Source: Lachancea kluyveri NRRL Y-12651
Taxonomy: Eukaryota > Ascomycota > Saccharomycetes > Saccharomycetales > Saccharomycetaceae
NCBI GenBank assembly: GCA_000149225.2
Contig: CM000691.1
Location: 1,116,001-1,180,000, forward strand
DNA length: 64,000 nt
Direction: 5' to 3'
The translations under genes were made by a program, and so were the position numbers. The notes beneath the pieces are model-generated. The model saw only the letters and a list, made by a program, of their open reading frames with translations, had not been told where the DNA came from and searched no databases. Shown here piece by piece: positions 28,867-39,484 of the stretch. Numbering within the stretch: position 1 is the first letter of the stretch; the number at the start of each line of letters is the position of its first letter.

Positions 28867-30919
28867 CAATAATCAAGTTTGTTATAAGTGGTTCTTATTT
28901 CAGCTCCTGCATTTAATTGTGCTCTGCTTTTAAAGGCATGTTCTAAATAGTAGCTCTGTACGAGCGATTTTTTCTAGGCAGGCACGTGGTAATAGCATTA
29001 CTTCCGAGTTATTGAAAGTAGAGGAAACAGTGAGTCCAAATTGATTAGAAATGTGAAGCATAGATGGGGGCAAAAGTTTTTAAAAGAACTTTCAAGCGCA
29101 CCATTTCTTTAAAAAAACCTTCCAACTTATGGGGTACTAGCGTCTCCATGCGACACGATTACGTATTTCTGTTCTAGTGTTGGGCATACTGCCATAGAAC
29201 AAAGTCCGAAAGCTCACCAAGTGCCAACATTCCCCATAAAATATAGGAGATAAACATTTTCGGTCTGCGATCATGTGCTAGTTGATTGTTACCTACGAGC
29301 TTTTTTTGCACTGTTAAGTACTGCACGAAAAAGTGTTTCCGTAGTGATCAAACATACGTATCAGTCTTGGATAATCTCGCAGGTGTGTTTCATAAAGGGG
29401 AAGAAATGGCTCGAAAATACCGGTAAGCAGGTTTATATGTTAATATTTTACAATCTAATTTCGGGCATTTTAAAACATTCATAATCATCCTGTAAATATG
29501 CGCGGCCGCGTGGATGACATGTTATAAAAAAAAGACACAATTTCTCTGCCATTAAATTGACAGAATTGATCGAGTTGAGAGGGAACAAAAAGAGAAAAAA
29601 GGCATATCAGATTGTCAGGGAATTTAAAGCTAAAGCCAGCGATTTTTTTGTTCCTATTTTTTTTTTTTAGCAATTTTGGTACAACTGGAATCGTTAGATA
29701 CTTGCTTCCACGCCTGCATCTTCTTATCCACTTTAAATGAGCTTGGGTGTAATTTCAGCCATTTAACAAACCCCTTTCTTTTCCTTCTTTTGATTATATA
29801 GATTGTAAGTGAGTTCAGAATAGGATTTAGCAAAGTTATAAAGATTGCTGGTAAGACTTGGAGTAGACCACGGGTCTGGGGCTCAACCGCTTAAGGCACA
29901 GAAACAAAATAGACCTGGTTATAGAACCCTGAAATACAGGTTACGTTCGGTTAAATAGATTATGGCGCTTTGGATTCGTTGTACAAACTATTCATTGAGA
30001 ACTTGATCCTTGATGTTAATTGACGGGTTAAAGCAAACGACAGTGTTGTGGGAAAGTAATCAAAAGAAGATAGTTACAAAATAGAAGCTGTTTGTGAGAT
30101 CTATTATCCTTATCATATCTTTTGACCGAAAAATATTTCGGGATGCCACTGAGAGTGTGTGATACAATATTTAGCATATATCATCTCAAAGAGTTTCAAA
30201 AACAGCCATTCGTTCAAATACTTTTAGACAAAAAGATAGAAGTTGTAGCAACTGGTTATCTTTATTCTGTTATAACTGGTAATCGGCTTTTTGCCACAGC
30301 TTGTGGTCAAATGAAATCCAACATCTTTCAACGTTTCAAGGAATTTCTAATAAACACGATGTTCTCTTTACTTTCCACCCTTCTCAGGAAGAGACTACCA
30401 AAGGCACTTTAATTTTCACGCTCGATACGATACAGACTTATACATTATTTGAAAGGCAGTCTACATGCTTGGCTGCTTTTATGCAAATATATAGTGGTTA
30501 CTCTTACAAAAAAAAAAGCGTAAAGCAAGAATTTCAGAGTTAAGATGTCAGCGTTATAACGATTTGTTTATTCTTTTGCAAACCAAACTATCATGATTAC
30601 AGTAATGAAGTGTTAACAAGTACCGTGATTCCCATATCGTTTAATTTAGTAGACTTATACAATTTCAAATTGTAGCAGCCAACCCGACAAATCGAATACC
30701 GGTATCTTTGTAGATGCACGACAGTGTACTTCCAGTAGGTTCCCTACGGCTTTGATTTATACTTCAAAACCAGGGTCTCCCAGTAATCTAAGGGACCTTT
30801 GGTTTCACGAGTCTACTCACTTGGCATTAGTCACCCATATGTGAACTCGTCGAATGTGAGAATAACGTAAAAAAATTTTCGAGATTTCTAACTAGAGTTG
30901 TTCGTCCGTAGACAGAGAA
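28867..30919. other. 2-kb divergent intergenic region PPN2-YPD1, contents unexplained
   Basis: 2053 bases with no ATG-started ORF that looks real; the 96-codon frame at 30122 begins with TTG and resembles nothing. It is AT-rich with a GC-rich palindrome, GCGCGGCCGCG, near 29500. A moderately GC-rich block lies at about 29840-30060 and homopolymer tracts near 29660. I could not match it to a known snRNA, snoRNA, SRP, RNase P/MRP or telomerase RNA. It could be long promoters, a replication origin or an unrecognised noncoding RNA. Confidence 0.4.
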
Positions 30920-31390
30920 ATGGGTTTGCATACAACAAACATCCCTAAGCAGAACAATAGCGAACCACGCAAGATGCATGCCGCTCCTCCTATACCCCCA
31001 GAAATTATTAATTGGGAAATTCTAAATGAGATTGTGTCTATGGATGAAGATGATCCAGATTTTTCCAAAAACCTAATTATCCAGTTTTTGGATCAAGCAC
31101 AAACTACTTTCGACCAGATAGAACAGGAGTTGAATACATCTCAAGATCTAACCCAATTGAGCAGTCTGGGCCATTTTTTAAAGGGATCGTCGGCAGCATT
31201 GGGATTACAAAGAATCGCTTGGGCCTGCGAACGCATACAAAACTATGGCAGAAAGAGAGAGGGCTCCTTAGCCTCTCAACAAGACGACGCTCACTATCTG
31301 TCATTGATTGCTGAGACGCTACAGCTAGCAAGGCAAGAATTTGGTCTAGCCAAGCAGGAGCTGTCCAAATTTTATAACACCGACTTTTAG
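30920..31390 (+). CDS. YPD1: Phosphorelay intermediate Ypd1 (HPt domain)
   Basis: 156 residues (S. cerevisiae Ypd1 is 167). It carries phosphate from the Sln1 osmosensor kinase to the response regulators Ssk1 and Skn7. The phosphorylated histidine is H85 in LGHFLKGSSAALGL (H64 in S. cerevisiae), and the four-helix-bundle core runs from IINWEILNEI to the C-terminal LSKFYNTDF. The acidic loop between helices four and five present in S. cerevisiae is shorter. An alternative ATG at codon 19 (30974) would remove a non-conserved N-terminus and give 138 residues; which is used cannot be decided here. Confidence 0.95.
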   Translation: MGLHTTNIPKQNNSEPRKMHAAPPIPPEIINWEILNEIVSMDEDDPDFSKNLIIQFLDQAQTTFDQIEQELNTSQDLTQLSSLGHFLKGSSAALGLQRIAWACERIQNYGRKREGSLASQQDDAHYLSLIAETLQLARQEFGLAKQELSKFYNTDF

Positions 31391-31570
31391 GATGTGAAAA
31401 GGCATCTTTCTGTCTTTTATTTGAATTATTCCGGAGTTGAAACACAAATATTTCTGAGTACTTAGGAGACACTTGAAAGGAACACTTGTACAATAAAATA
31501 GAATCATAAAAAACAAAAAAAAATCTACGACCATTTTTCCATTTTTATATCTTAGATCTATATAAGTACT

Positions 31571-33223
31571 CTAATGCTGATCTTTTTTCCCTAAATCAGG
31601 GTCTCTTACATCCCCCAAATGTCTACCATTCATAAACTTTAGTTCTTCTTTGTTGCACTTTTCCAATACTTCGTCTGGGAAGTATTCCTGGTCGACCTCA
31701 CCCTCAGCATAATCTGGATTATACTTGTAGCCCTTGTGATACCCCAGCTCCTCCATTAATTTCGTAGGTGCATTACGTAAATGCATTGGAATTTCACTAC
31801 TTGCCAGAGAATGTTTGTTCTCCCTCAACAAGGCATTTACTTGTTTCCACGCACGATATAATTCAACAGATTTAGGAGCCCTGGCTAACGCAACACAACA
31901 CTGCGCCAATGCTAGGTCTGCTTCCGGCAAACCAACCTTTGTCACAGCATTGTAAGTCGCTACCGATAGGGGTAATAGTGAGTTGTCTACCATACCAACG
32001 TCTTCGGAGGCAATCCGTATCATTCTACGTGCAATGTACAATGGGTCCTCCCCGCCTTGAAGCATTCGAGCTAAGTAGTATAAAGACGCATTTTCATCGC
32101 TCCCCCTGATAGATTTATGAAACGCTGATATCGTGTCATAGTGGTTATCGCCCTTTGCATCATAGTAAGTTCTTAACTCTGTGGCTTTACTATTAATAAT
32201 TTCACGAACATCATCTGTATTTAATTCCTCCGATTTTTCCCTGGTGGATACTTCAACCATTTCCAACAGGTTAAGGGCTCTTCTGGTGTCACCCATTGAT
32301 ATATCTACGATATATTCTTGAACTTCTCGACTTAGCTTAAGTGGGTTAGTAATATTCCATACGAGGTTTCTATACTTATTCAGCATCGCTATACCTCTGG
32401 TAATAACGCGGCACATCTCATCGATGCCCAGCTTTTCTAGCACAAATACTTGACAGCGGCTAATCAACGCATTGTTTAGTTGAAAGCTGGGATTTTCCGT
32501 TGTTGCTCCGATTAAGATAACATCTCCAGCTTCAACATGCGGAAGTAACAAATCTTGCTGGCTCTTGTTAAATCTATGAATTTCGTCGATAAAAAGCACC
32601 GTAAGTCTTTTCGTCAATGCAAATTCCTTTTTGGAATTTTCAAAAATTTTGCGCAACTCCTGTGTATTGGCCTTTGTTGCACTGGTTTCCAGTAAAATGT
32701 AACTTATTTTTGTAGCACGCTCTTGGTTTACCGTTTTCGTCAGCAGTCTTGCTAATGAAGTCTTACCCACACCAGGTGGCCCCCACAAGACCATAGAAGG
32801 AATTGTTCCTTGCTTTACATATTTGTACAGCACACCATTTTCAGAAGAAAGAATATGTGACTGACCAACGTATTCACCCAAATCCTTGGGGCGCAACTTT
32901 TCACTTAATGGCAAATGCATTACTTTCTGCAATTGGCGAGCCTCATGCTCGTGCGTGTTTAACTTTTGCTTCTTTTCTGGTAGCTCTGCAGAAACTACAT
33001 CTTTTTCTTTCACTTCCTTTTCTTCATTTTCCAAGTCAACTACCATGGGTTGTTGCTGTTGTTTTCTCTTACCCCCAAGAAGCCTGTTCAAAGTCGGTTG
33101 GTTTTTAGAACACTTTGGTGTTTCACCCGTACAGTCATCTAGATGGTTATTAATTAGCGAGTAAGAAACCTTTTTGTTACAAATAGGACATGATATAAGC
33201 TGTTCCGTTGAGGATTTATTCAT
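31571..33223 (-). CDS. MGS1: Replication-fork AAA+ ATPase Mgs1 (WRNIP1/RarA family)
   Basis: 550 residues (S. cerevisiae Mgs1 is 587). It interacts with ubiquitinated PCNA and DNA polymerase delta to maintain genome stability. It starts with a UBZ-type zinc finger (C12, C15, H27, C31 in [20 protein letters not shown]). A basic linker follows, then the AAA+ module with Walker [10 protein letters not shown] (about 148-156) and Walker [15 protein letters not shown]. The C-terminal RarA-type oligomerisation region contains [12 protein letters not shown] and GYKYNPDY. The order is YPD1-MGS1-PHO13, alternating between sister segments. Confidence 0.97.
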   Translation of the reverse strand: MNKSSTEQLISCPICNKKVSYSLINNHLDDCTGETPKCSKNQPTLNRLLGGKRKQQQQPMVVDLENEEKEVKEKDVVSAELPEKKQKLNTHEHEARQLQKVMHLPLSEKLRPKDLGEYVGQSHILSSENGVLYKYVKQGTIPSMVLWGPPGVGKTSLARLLTKTVNQERATKISYILLETSATKANTQELRKIFENSKKEFALTKRLTVLFIDEIHRFNKSQQDLLLPHVEAGDVILIGATTENPSFQLNNALISRCQVFVLEKLGIDEMCRVITRGIAMLNKYRNLVWNITNPLKLSREVQEYIVDISMGDTRRALNLLEMVEVSTREKSEELNTDDVREIINSKATELRTYYDAKGDNHYDTISAFHKSIRGSDENASLYYLARMLQGGEDPLYIARRMIRIASEDVGMVDNSLLPLSVATYNAVTKVGLPEADLALAQCCVALARAPKSVELYRAWKQVNALLRENKHSLASSEIPMHLRNAPTKLMEELGYHKGYKYNPDYAEGEVDQEYFPDEVLEKCNKEELKFMNGRHLGDVRDPDLGKKDQH

Positions 33224-33639
33224 TTCAGATTAGTATTCGTTATTCATCTGAATACCATTTCTTTAAGTTCGTACCAAATACACGCGTACTTTGTATTTTC
33301 GGGGTACGCGTCTCAAATCATCGCTCGTACATCACTATACTGTGTATATTAGCAGTGGATAGTATTATGATTAAAAAGTATACTTGCTTACCTGGTTCCT
33401 TTGATGATTCATAGGCTTGATCCTAATTGGCTCCACATGAAAGTCATTACTAGCAGTTTTTATTTATTCTTCATGTCCGTGTTGGACACGATTGAAAATA
33501 CTTAACTAAAAGATTCCTGGATAGACCTGGGTAACGCATGCGCAAACAGGATAGCATAATTGGAATGTCTAGAGAAGCCATATAATTTTATTTATCGTAT
33601 TTTTATCATAATCGAGGAAACATAGAACAGGCCAACTGC
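33224..33639. other. Intergenic MGS1 upstream / PHO13 downstream
   Basis: 416 bases. There is a short palindromic ACGCGT near 33282 and 33306 (two MCB-like elements, ACGCGT), upstream of the replication gene MGS1, which would fit G1/S control by MBF. Nothing else was recognised. Confidence 0.4.
33282..33311 (-). promoter_or_regulatory. Pair of MCB-like elements upstream of MGS1
   Basis: ACGCGT occurs twice within 30 bases (plus-strand ACACGCGTACT and GTACGCGTCTC), about 60-90 bases upstream of the MGS1 ATG. MCB elements bind MBF (Mbp1-Swi6) and drive late-G1 expression of DNA replication genes. The role here is inferred. Confidence 0.5.
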
Positions 33640-34566
33640 TTATTGAGTCAGCTCATACAAGTCGCCTAACTTGTTGGCGTAAAACTTTGGTCTTGGATGC
33701 TCGCTATTTGGATCCAACGCCCTCTCTTCAGTTTCAATACCGGTCAAAACCAAAAGGGTACCACCCAAATTACCTTCAGTGCCGAATCGAATGTCGGTAT
33801 TTAATCTGTCACCGACCATACAGCATTTCGATCTGTTTAGGTTTTTGGCCGTAACAACAGCATTTAACATGTTTTGATTTGGCTTACCGCAAGCAGCTGG
33901 TGTTCTTCCGGAGGCAAAAGCAACGCTTTCAATCATAGAACCCGCACCTGGCAAAATGCACCCCTTTTGAGGGAAAGTAGAATCGATATTCGTGGCCACA
34001 AATTTAACGTTTGGCTGTTGTAAGTACTGCAAAGTGATGGCCAAGCGATGGTAGTTGATCTTGGTGTCCAGACCCGCGATGACACAGGTAACATCAGGAT
34101 CCAAACCGTTGACCAAAAATGGCGAGTCATCGACGGAAAAGGCGGCATCCAACCTGGGGTCGTCACCACCTAAAAACTCGTAGCCCATTAGAGCTAGCTC
34201 CTCACAAATACCGCTTTCACCAAACACCCAGATTTTGTCTTTGCCAGGAGTTAACTTCAAGAAATCACGGACGTAGAGAGCAGAGGCATATGCAGACGAA
34301 AAAATTTGATCTTCAGTAACGGTGATCCCAAAAGAAGCAAACTTTTTAGTGTAAGCAGCACGAGATTTGGTTGAGTTGTTTGTCACAAAGAACAATTGCT
34401 TACCCATTTTGGCTAACATGTCCAGGGTTTCTTTGGCTTGTGGTAACAAATGAGATCCTAACCACAAAACACCATCACAGTCGAATAGAAATGTATCAAA
34501 CTGTTCCACAAATTGTTCAGCGGTATCTTTAGATATTATTTTAACGGGATTTGTCGAGGCTGTCAT
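33640..34566 (-). CDS. PHO13: HAD-family phosphatase Pho13 (metabolite repair)
   Basis: 308 residues from the first ATG (34566); the longer open frame begins at TTG. S. cerevisiae Pho13 is 312. It is called p-nitrophenyl phosphatase but mainly removes toxic side products such as 2-phospholactate and 4-phosphoerythronate. HAD motif I is FDCDGVLW with D29 and D31; motif II is [10 protein letters not shown] and the C-terminal motif is [13 protein letters not shown]. The cap domain lies between these. It is an IV-segment gene (YDL236W). Confidence 0.96.
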   Translation of the reverse strand: MTASTNPVKIISKDTAEQFVEQFDTFLFDCDGVLWLGSHLLPQAKETLDMLAKMGKQLFFVTNNSTKSRAAYTKKFASFGITVTEDQIFSSAYASALYVRDFLKLTPGKDKIWVFGESGICEELALMGYEFLGGDDPRLDAAFSVDDSPFLVNGLDPDVTCVIAGLDTKINYHRLAITLQYLQQPNVKFVATNIDSTFPQKGCILPGAGSMIESVAFASGRTPAACGKPNQNMLNAVVTAKNLNRSKCCMVGDRLNTDIRFGTEGNLGGTLLVLTGIETEERALDPNSEHPRPKFYANKLGDLYELTQ

Positions 34567-34943
34567 CTTAATCGTTTGTTTTATTGTATCTCTGTTGTAG
34601 AACGGAAGGGGTTGCAAAAAGGCTCGATAATATTTTTATAAATGCCCTCAACTGGCGAAATTTCTCGATCAAAAAAGCAATAAAACTTCATGTGTTCATA
34701 CTGAAGCTGAATGGAACAGGTCAAACACCAGTCATTCTTATCCGATAGCAACCATTCAAGGGCGATCCAGGATAAATATCAAATAGTATGAATTGCCTTT
34801 AAAGAAATCTTTGATTCTGTATACAATCTTTTTTCGTACGCCGTTGCCCCAACACCACTGACACGTTAGCATTTTGAAATTTCATCGCGCTCCATGAAAC
34901 CTTCCAGGAAGCGATATATACAGGAGGGCATACAAGAATTGCT
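34567..34943. other. Divergent promoter region PHO13/ALG9
   Basis: 377 bases between the two start codons. No distinct motif was assigned. Confidence 0.4.
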
Positions 34944-36599
34944 ATGTATTGCAAAGTTATATCGTGGTTTTTGCTCAGTCTACTTTTTGTGGAGAGGCTG
35001 TATTTGCAGCCTCTATATTCTTTGATTTCAGATTGCGATGAGACTTTCAATTATTGGGAACCACTAAACGTGTTAGTTCGTGGGTTCGGCAAGCAGACAT
35101 GGGAGTATTCGCCGGAATACTCGATTAGATCATGGGCTTTTCTCTTACCTTTCTACACAATTCTGAAACCCTTGGGTACAATTCTAGCAAAGAACAATGT
35201 TCCTGCTTATGCGCTGTTCTATGTAACAAGAGGTCTCCTAGGGTTAACCAGTTCGGTGCTAGAGTGGTCCCTGTTCAATGAGTTGGAACAATGCCTTTCG
35301 CTCCAAACTGCAAACATTTGGTTATTTTTCCAAACCCTGAATCCTGGTTGGTTTCACGCTTCTGAGGAACTACTGCCTTCTTCCTTTGGCATGTTGATGT
35401 ATTTAGGCAGCACCAAATACTGCTTACGCTACCTATCTACAGATTCTACAAAAGCGTTTATTATCAGCCTATTGTTCAACTTCATCGGTGGTATCCTTGG
35501 GTGGCCATTTGTTCTGATCTTAAGTGTTCCTTTGGTCTTGCATTACATTTTCACGCACAGAGTTACCGCAACTATTCGTACGGGAACTCTTTCTCTTTTG
35601 GTGCTAGCAGTTGTTACCGTGATCGTATTTTCTATTGATTCTATCTTTTATGGTAAATTTTCCCCAGTGGCATGGAACATTGTGATGTACAATGTCATTG
35701 GCGCTAATGAAAATAGTGGGCCAGATATCTTCGGCATTGAGCCGTGGTATTATTACGTGTTGAATTTGTTACTGAATTTCCCCTTGCCTGTATTGATCTT
35801 TTCGGTCATAGGTTTACTACATTTGCAGCTATGGCCAGTGTGGGGCTCTTTAGTCGTTTGGATGGGCATTTTCTTTTCTCAGCCTCATAAGGAGGAAAGG
35901 TTTTTATACCCAATTTATTCCACCTTAACATTAAGCGCCAGCGTTGGTTTAGTGAACTGTTTAAAAAAGCTTCCCAGGTGGAAATCTCTGCTTCAACTGA
36001 CCAAATTCGGTGTAATCGCTCTGGTGAGTATCCAATCAAGCATGCGCATTTTGGCCTTGATAAACAACTACACTGCACCATTAACGGTATACTCTGAGTT
36101 GCCGGTTTCAGATGACATTGTAAATGTATGTACTGGCCGGGAATGGTTTCACTTTCCAGCATCTTTTTTCCTCCCAGATAATTATCGTCTTAAGTTTGTA
36201 CAGTCTGGCTTCGATGGTTTGCTACCGGGTGACTTTTTGGAGACCGGCTCACTCTTTGAAAATATAAGAGCCATTCCAAGTGGCATGAACAATGAAAACA
36301 AATTTGACCCAGGAAAATTAACTTCGGTGGATCAATGTGGCTACTACGTAGACTTTTTGGTTCCTAGCGATTATTCCAAGGATTCTTTAGATCCTATTAA
36401 TATTGGAGTGGAGTGGGAAAAGGTTTACTGTACGCCATTTGTCGATGCGCCTCATTCAAGATTTTTTGGCAGAGCTTTCCAGATACCAAATGGGCTTATC
36501 GAATATATTCCTCGACAACTTCAAAACATTTGGAATACGGTGTACGGCGTAGAATTTACTGAGTATTGTTTATTTGAGAGAAAACGAGAAGTGGTATGA
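34944..36599 (+). CDS. ALG9: Alpha-1,2-mannosyltransferase Alg9
   Basis: 551 residues (S. cerevisiae Alg9 is 555). It adds the seventh and ninth mannoses to the dolichol-linked oligosaccharide in the ER lumen, the same glycosylation route served by OST4 in this window. It is a GT22 family multispanning protein. The first membrane segment is at about 4-22, followed by the lumenal catalytic loop SDCDETFNYWEPLNVL, conserved in GT22 enzymes. About eight or more further hydrophobic segments extend to about residue 380. The motif SQPHKEERFLYPIY (about 310-325) is typical of the family. The C-terminal 170 residues are soluble. Confidence 0.96.
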   Translation: MYCKVISWFLLSLLFVERLYLQPLYSLISDCDETFNYWEPLNVLVRGFGKQTWEYSPEYSIRSWAFLLPFYTILKPLGTILAKNNVPAYALFYVTRGLLGLTSSVLEWSLFNELEQCLSLQTANIWLFFQTLNPGWFHASEELLPSSFGMLMYLGSTKYCLRYLSTDSTKAFIISLLFNFIGGILGWPFVLILSVPLVLHYIFTHRVTATIRTGTLSLLVLAVVTVIVFSIDSIFYGKFSPVAWNIVMYNVIGANENSGPDIFGIEPWYYYVLNLLLNFPLPVLIFSVIGLLHLQLWPVWGSLVVWMGIFFSQPHKEERFLYPIYSTLTLSASVGLVNCLKKLPRWKSLLQLTKFGVIALVSIQSSMRILALINNYTAPLTVYSELPVSDDIVNVCTGREWFHFPASFFLPDNYRLKFVQSGFDGLLPGDFLETGSLFENIRAIPSGMNNENKFDPGKLTSVDQCGYYVDFLVPSDYSKDSLDPINIGVEWEKVYCTPFVDAPHSRFFGRAFQIPNGLIEYIPRQLQNIWNTVYGVEFTEYCLFERKREVV

Positions 36600-36611
36600 A
36601 CTGAAACGCAC

Positions 36612-36653
<42 letters not shown>
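36612..36653 (+). repeat. (CAT)14 microsatellite
   Basis: 14 uninterrupted CAT units in the 150-base convergent gap between the ALG9 and ADE12 stop codons. It is perfect, so probably length-variable. Confidence 0.97.
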
Positions 36654-36750
36654 ACAACTTTTTTATTTTTGTTTATCAAAACACTATATCTAAAAAAAAT
36701 ATTTAAACCAAAAATTAGGTACTTTGTATGCGAGTGACTTATAACCTCGT

Positions 36751-38052
36751 TTAGTTAACCTCCTTGTGCAACATGCTTTCTCTACCCGGACCGGTGCCGA
36801 CCCACTCGACAGGAACACCAACAAAGTCTTCAATAAATTTCAAGTACTTTTTGGCATTTTCTGGCAAGTCTTCATACTTAGTCACGGCAGTGATGTCTTG
36901 TTCCCAACCTGGCAAAGTAACATACTCAACGTCAACTTTGCCCAAACTGATCAAATCTTCTGGGAAAAGATCTAGTTTCTTGCCTCTTAAGGAATAGCTG
37001 ACACCAACTTGAATTTCCTTAAAGGTGTCTAAAACATCCAACTTGGTGATGTTTAAACTGGTATAGCCGTTGATCAACGTGGAGTATTTTAGAACCACCA
37101 AGTCCAACCAACCACAACGACGCTTACGGCCAGTAGTGACACCATATTCAGCACCGATGGTTTGCAACTTTTCACCGTCTTCGTTTAGCTGTTCGGTTGG
37201 GAATGGACCTTCACCGACTCTGGTAGTATAAGCCTTGACAACACCGTAGATGTCGTTGATGCAACGAGGTGGAATACCCAAACCGGTACATACACCACCA
37301 ATACCGGTGTTGGAAGATGTGACATAAGGATAAGTACCAAAGTCAATGTCCAACATCAGAGCGTTGGCACCCTCGACTAGAATCTTCTTCTTTTCCTGAA
37401 TAGCCTTGTGCATGAAAACAACAGAGTCGACAACAAAAGGTTTCAGCTGTTCTCTGTACTGCTTGTAACGAGCCAATTCTTCTTCGACGTTGTAGTCAAA
37501 TGGACCATAACGCTGCTGTCTCGTTTCCACAAGCCTCTTGTACTTGGTGACGAATTCGTCCCAGGCTTCTGGCTCGTCATTGACCAAGTGATGTACTCTC
37601 AAACCTGATCTAGAAGACTTGGTAGCGTAAGTTGGACCGATACCCTTACCAGTAGTACCGATGTTCTTACCATCCTTAGAATGGCCAGATAGTTCGGCTT
37701 CTCTTAGCTTGTCGGTACGTTGATGGAAGTCAAAGACTAAATGGGCTCTGGAGGAGATGAACAGTCTGCCACGAGCGTCAGTCAAACCTTTGGATTCCAA
37801 GTTTTCCAACTCTTGGAAAAAAGATGGAACGTGGATAACGACACCGTTACCGATCAAGTTTTGACAATTTGGGTTGACGAGGCCAGATGGCAGCATGTGG
37901 AAATCGTACTTTACACCGTTGACAACAATGGTATGACCAGCATTGTTACCACCAGCACTACGTGCGACAATGTCGTACTTGCCAACAAGCAAATCGACCA
38001 ATTTACCTTTACCTTCGTCACCCCATTGGGAGCCTAAAACGACGTTGACCAT
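36751..38052 (-). CDS. ADE12: Adenylosuccinate synthetase Ade12
   Basis: 433 residues from the conserved ATG at 38052, exactly the S. cerevisiae length; the extra 21 upstream codons begin at TTG and are excluded. It converts IMP and aspartate to adenylosuccinate using GTP, the first step to AMP. The N-terminal GTP-binding stretch is [13 protein letters not shown], and [10 protein letters not shown] and [12 protein letters not shown] are the IMP/GTP loops. The C-terminal PLGWEQD-type and GPGRE regions complete the enzyme. The fairly biased codon use suggests good expression. Confidence 0.97.
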   Translation of the reverse strand: MVNVVLGSQWGDEGKGKLVDLLVGKYDIVARSAGGNNAGHTIVVNGVKYDFHMLPSGLVNPNCQNLIGNGVVIHVPSFFQELENLESKGLTDARGRLFISSRAHLVFDFHQRTDKLREAELSGHSKDGKNIGTTGKGIGPTYATKSSRSGLRVHHLVNDEPEAWDEFVTKYKRLVETRQQRYGPFDYNVEEELARYKQYREQLKPFVVDSVVFMHKAIQEKKKILVEGANALMLDIDFGTYPYVTSSNTGIGGVCTGLGIPPRCINDIYGVVKAYTTRVGEGPFPTEQLNEDGEKLQTIGAEYGVTTGRKRRCGWLDLVVLKYSTLINGYTSLNITKLDVLDTFKEIQVGVSYSLRGKKLDLFPEDLISLGKVDVEYVTLPGWEQDITAVTKYEDLPENAKKYLKFIEDFVGVPVEWVGTGPGRESMLHKEVN

Positions 38053-38319
38053 TGCAGTTCGTTGATGAGTAGTATCTGTAGTATGTGAACGTAATAAAAC
38101 TACGTTGAAATCCAAGAAAAAGCAAGAAAGAATGAAAAGGAGTATAGAAACTTAGCTGTAAAAGTGTTTGACACGATAAAAGAATGGACTTCGTGAGGAA
38201 CGTGAGGGAATTCAGCATATTTATAGCCTCTGTTGTTGAACTTAAAAAGAAATTCATTGGCTCAAGCTGTGGCATCGTAGCTTCTCAGATTCGCGCGCAG
38301 AACGGAAACTGTCGAGAAC

Positions 38320-38325
38320 TGACTC
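38320..38325. promoter_or_regulatory. TGACTC (Bas1/Gcn4-type) site upstream of ADE12
   Basis: TGACTC, 268 bases upstream of the ADE12 ATG. This hexamer is the core of Bas1 and Gcn4 sites controlling purine and amino-acid genes. A single hexamer is weak evidence. Confidence 0.35.
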
Positions 38326-39315
38326 GGACACAACTTTGTCAGCTGACCACGGTGACAGCGGATTCCGGACAGAGGGACCGAAAGCTATTGCGTAGAAGGC
38401 AGATGCCGGGAGCTTCAGCAGGTCTGGTAAGGGAACACCGGTCTACTGATACTCCGATGGAGAAGTAATACGATAGCAAGAAACGGATATATACACTACA
38501 TGGCGTTCCCCCCTCCCTCCAAGATCAACAGGCTTTTCGAGGGTCCACTGCGGCCAGTAAGAAAGAGAAAAAAGAAATTTAGAGTGGAAAGATATGGGTG
38601 GGTAAGGAGACGACGGGGTAGAAGTCTATGATGTAGCGAAGTTGTTGGTGATTTGCTGGTGATGTTATCACTGTTGTAAAGGCACTGGGTATATCTGTGT
38701 GGTGCATGAGTGGTGAGCCACTCGGGCATCCAAATATGTCCGGGATGACTGTGTTTTTTTTATTTTTGATATGGGTTTTTAATTAAATCTGGAGATTCTA
38801 ATTAATTTTTTCAATGGTGACTCTCCTGGTGGAAAAACCGCCCGGGAGAGGCATGATTTATGTATCGTGGTTTACGATCGTGATGTCACATGCTGGGCCT
38901 TTACGACAAGTATTCAAATACTAGAGTGAACACCCTTTATTGCAGTGACCCTCGCCAATATGTATACCACTTGCCAACTAGACATATGGACAGGGCGGTC
39001 CCATGGTGTTAGGCGTCGAGTTGGTTGAGTCGTAGAAGAAATCGCTAGACCTTGCAAGCACAAACAAATATTTGATAGTCAAGACTCAAAACCAACGGAA
39101 AAACATATATAGCTTTGTAATTTACTTTGGAGCCAGGGATAAACGAAAATGCTGTTGTTATCCGTGCTATTCCACTCCAACTGGGAGGAGAGCCCGGTTT
39201 TGGATACATGCTGCGTGCCTAATGACTGTTTCCACCCTTTCGCTTATGTCTTTATACGAAGGGCGTGGCCTTACACTCCCCCACGTGACAAAGCATCATG
39301 AATCCTGAGGACTCT

Positions 39316-39343
39316 CAGAGATCACGTGATAACGTGATCTCTG
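39316..39343. repeat. 11-bp perfect inverted repeat containing CACGTG
   Basis: Arms CAGAGATCACG and CGTGATCTCTG with spacer TGATAA. The first arm and spacer together make TCACGTGA, a Cbf1/Pho4-type E-box. It lies about 142 bases upstream of the POP1 ATG. It may be a paired factor site, a hairpin, or both. Confidence 0.8.
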
Positions 39344-39390
39344 AATCGTTTCCCACCTTTTCCTGCTGCCCTCGAAGGGCTCCTCCCTCG

Positions 39391-39404
39391 TTGAAATTTT
39401 TCAA
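39391..39404 (+). promoter_or_regulatory. RRPE-like element upstream of POP1
   Basis: TTGAAATTTTTCAA, 81-94 bases upstream of the POP1 ATG, resembling the RRPE seen upstream of SSB, RIO2 and JJJ1. Confidence 0.4.
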
Positions 39405-39484
39405 TCCAGCTGTAAAATCTGAAGTTCAATGAGATTGAAACACATCTTACAAAAGTTGTATCAGTTTTACTCAATCAAAACTCC

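Larger units (their letters stand above)
38053..39484. other. 1.4-kb divergent intergenic region ADE12-POP1
   Basis: 1432 bases. It holds a TGACTC site, small hairpins at about 38657-38723, a GC-rich block at 38480-38740, an A/T-rich patch at 38750-38810, an 11-bp inverted repeat with CACGTG at 39316-39343 and an RRPE-like element at 39391. ORFs in it overlap ADE12 promoter sequence and look like chance. I found no RNA gene of known class. Confidence 0.4.

Noticed and set aside
30122-30412. 96-codon frame in the PPN2-YPD1 gap
   Set aside because: It starts with TTG. The protein shows no recognisable family, and a second frame overlaps it.
28867-30919. Telomerase, SRP, RNase P or MRP RNA gene in the 2-kb gap
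   Set aside because: I saw no telomere-like template, no conserved SRP Alu-domain sequence and no RNase P/MRP core blocks. It is kept as an unexplained region rather than named.
38184-38468. 94-codon plus-strand frame in the ADE12 upstream region
   Set aside because: It overlaps the ADE12 leader and promoter. Its composition is atypical and no homologue was recognised.
39316-39343. Point centromere (CDEI-CDEII-CDEIII)
   Set aside because: A CDEI-like TCACGTGA is present, but no AT-rich CDEII of about 80 bases with a CCGAA-bearing CDEIII follows. The locus is not centromeric in S. cerevisiae.
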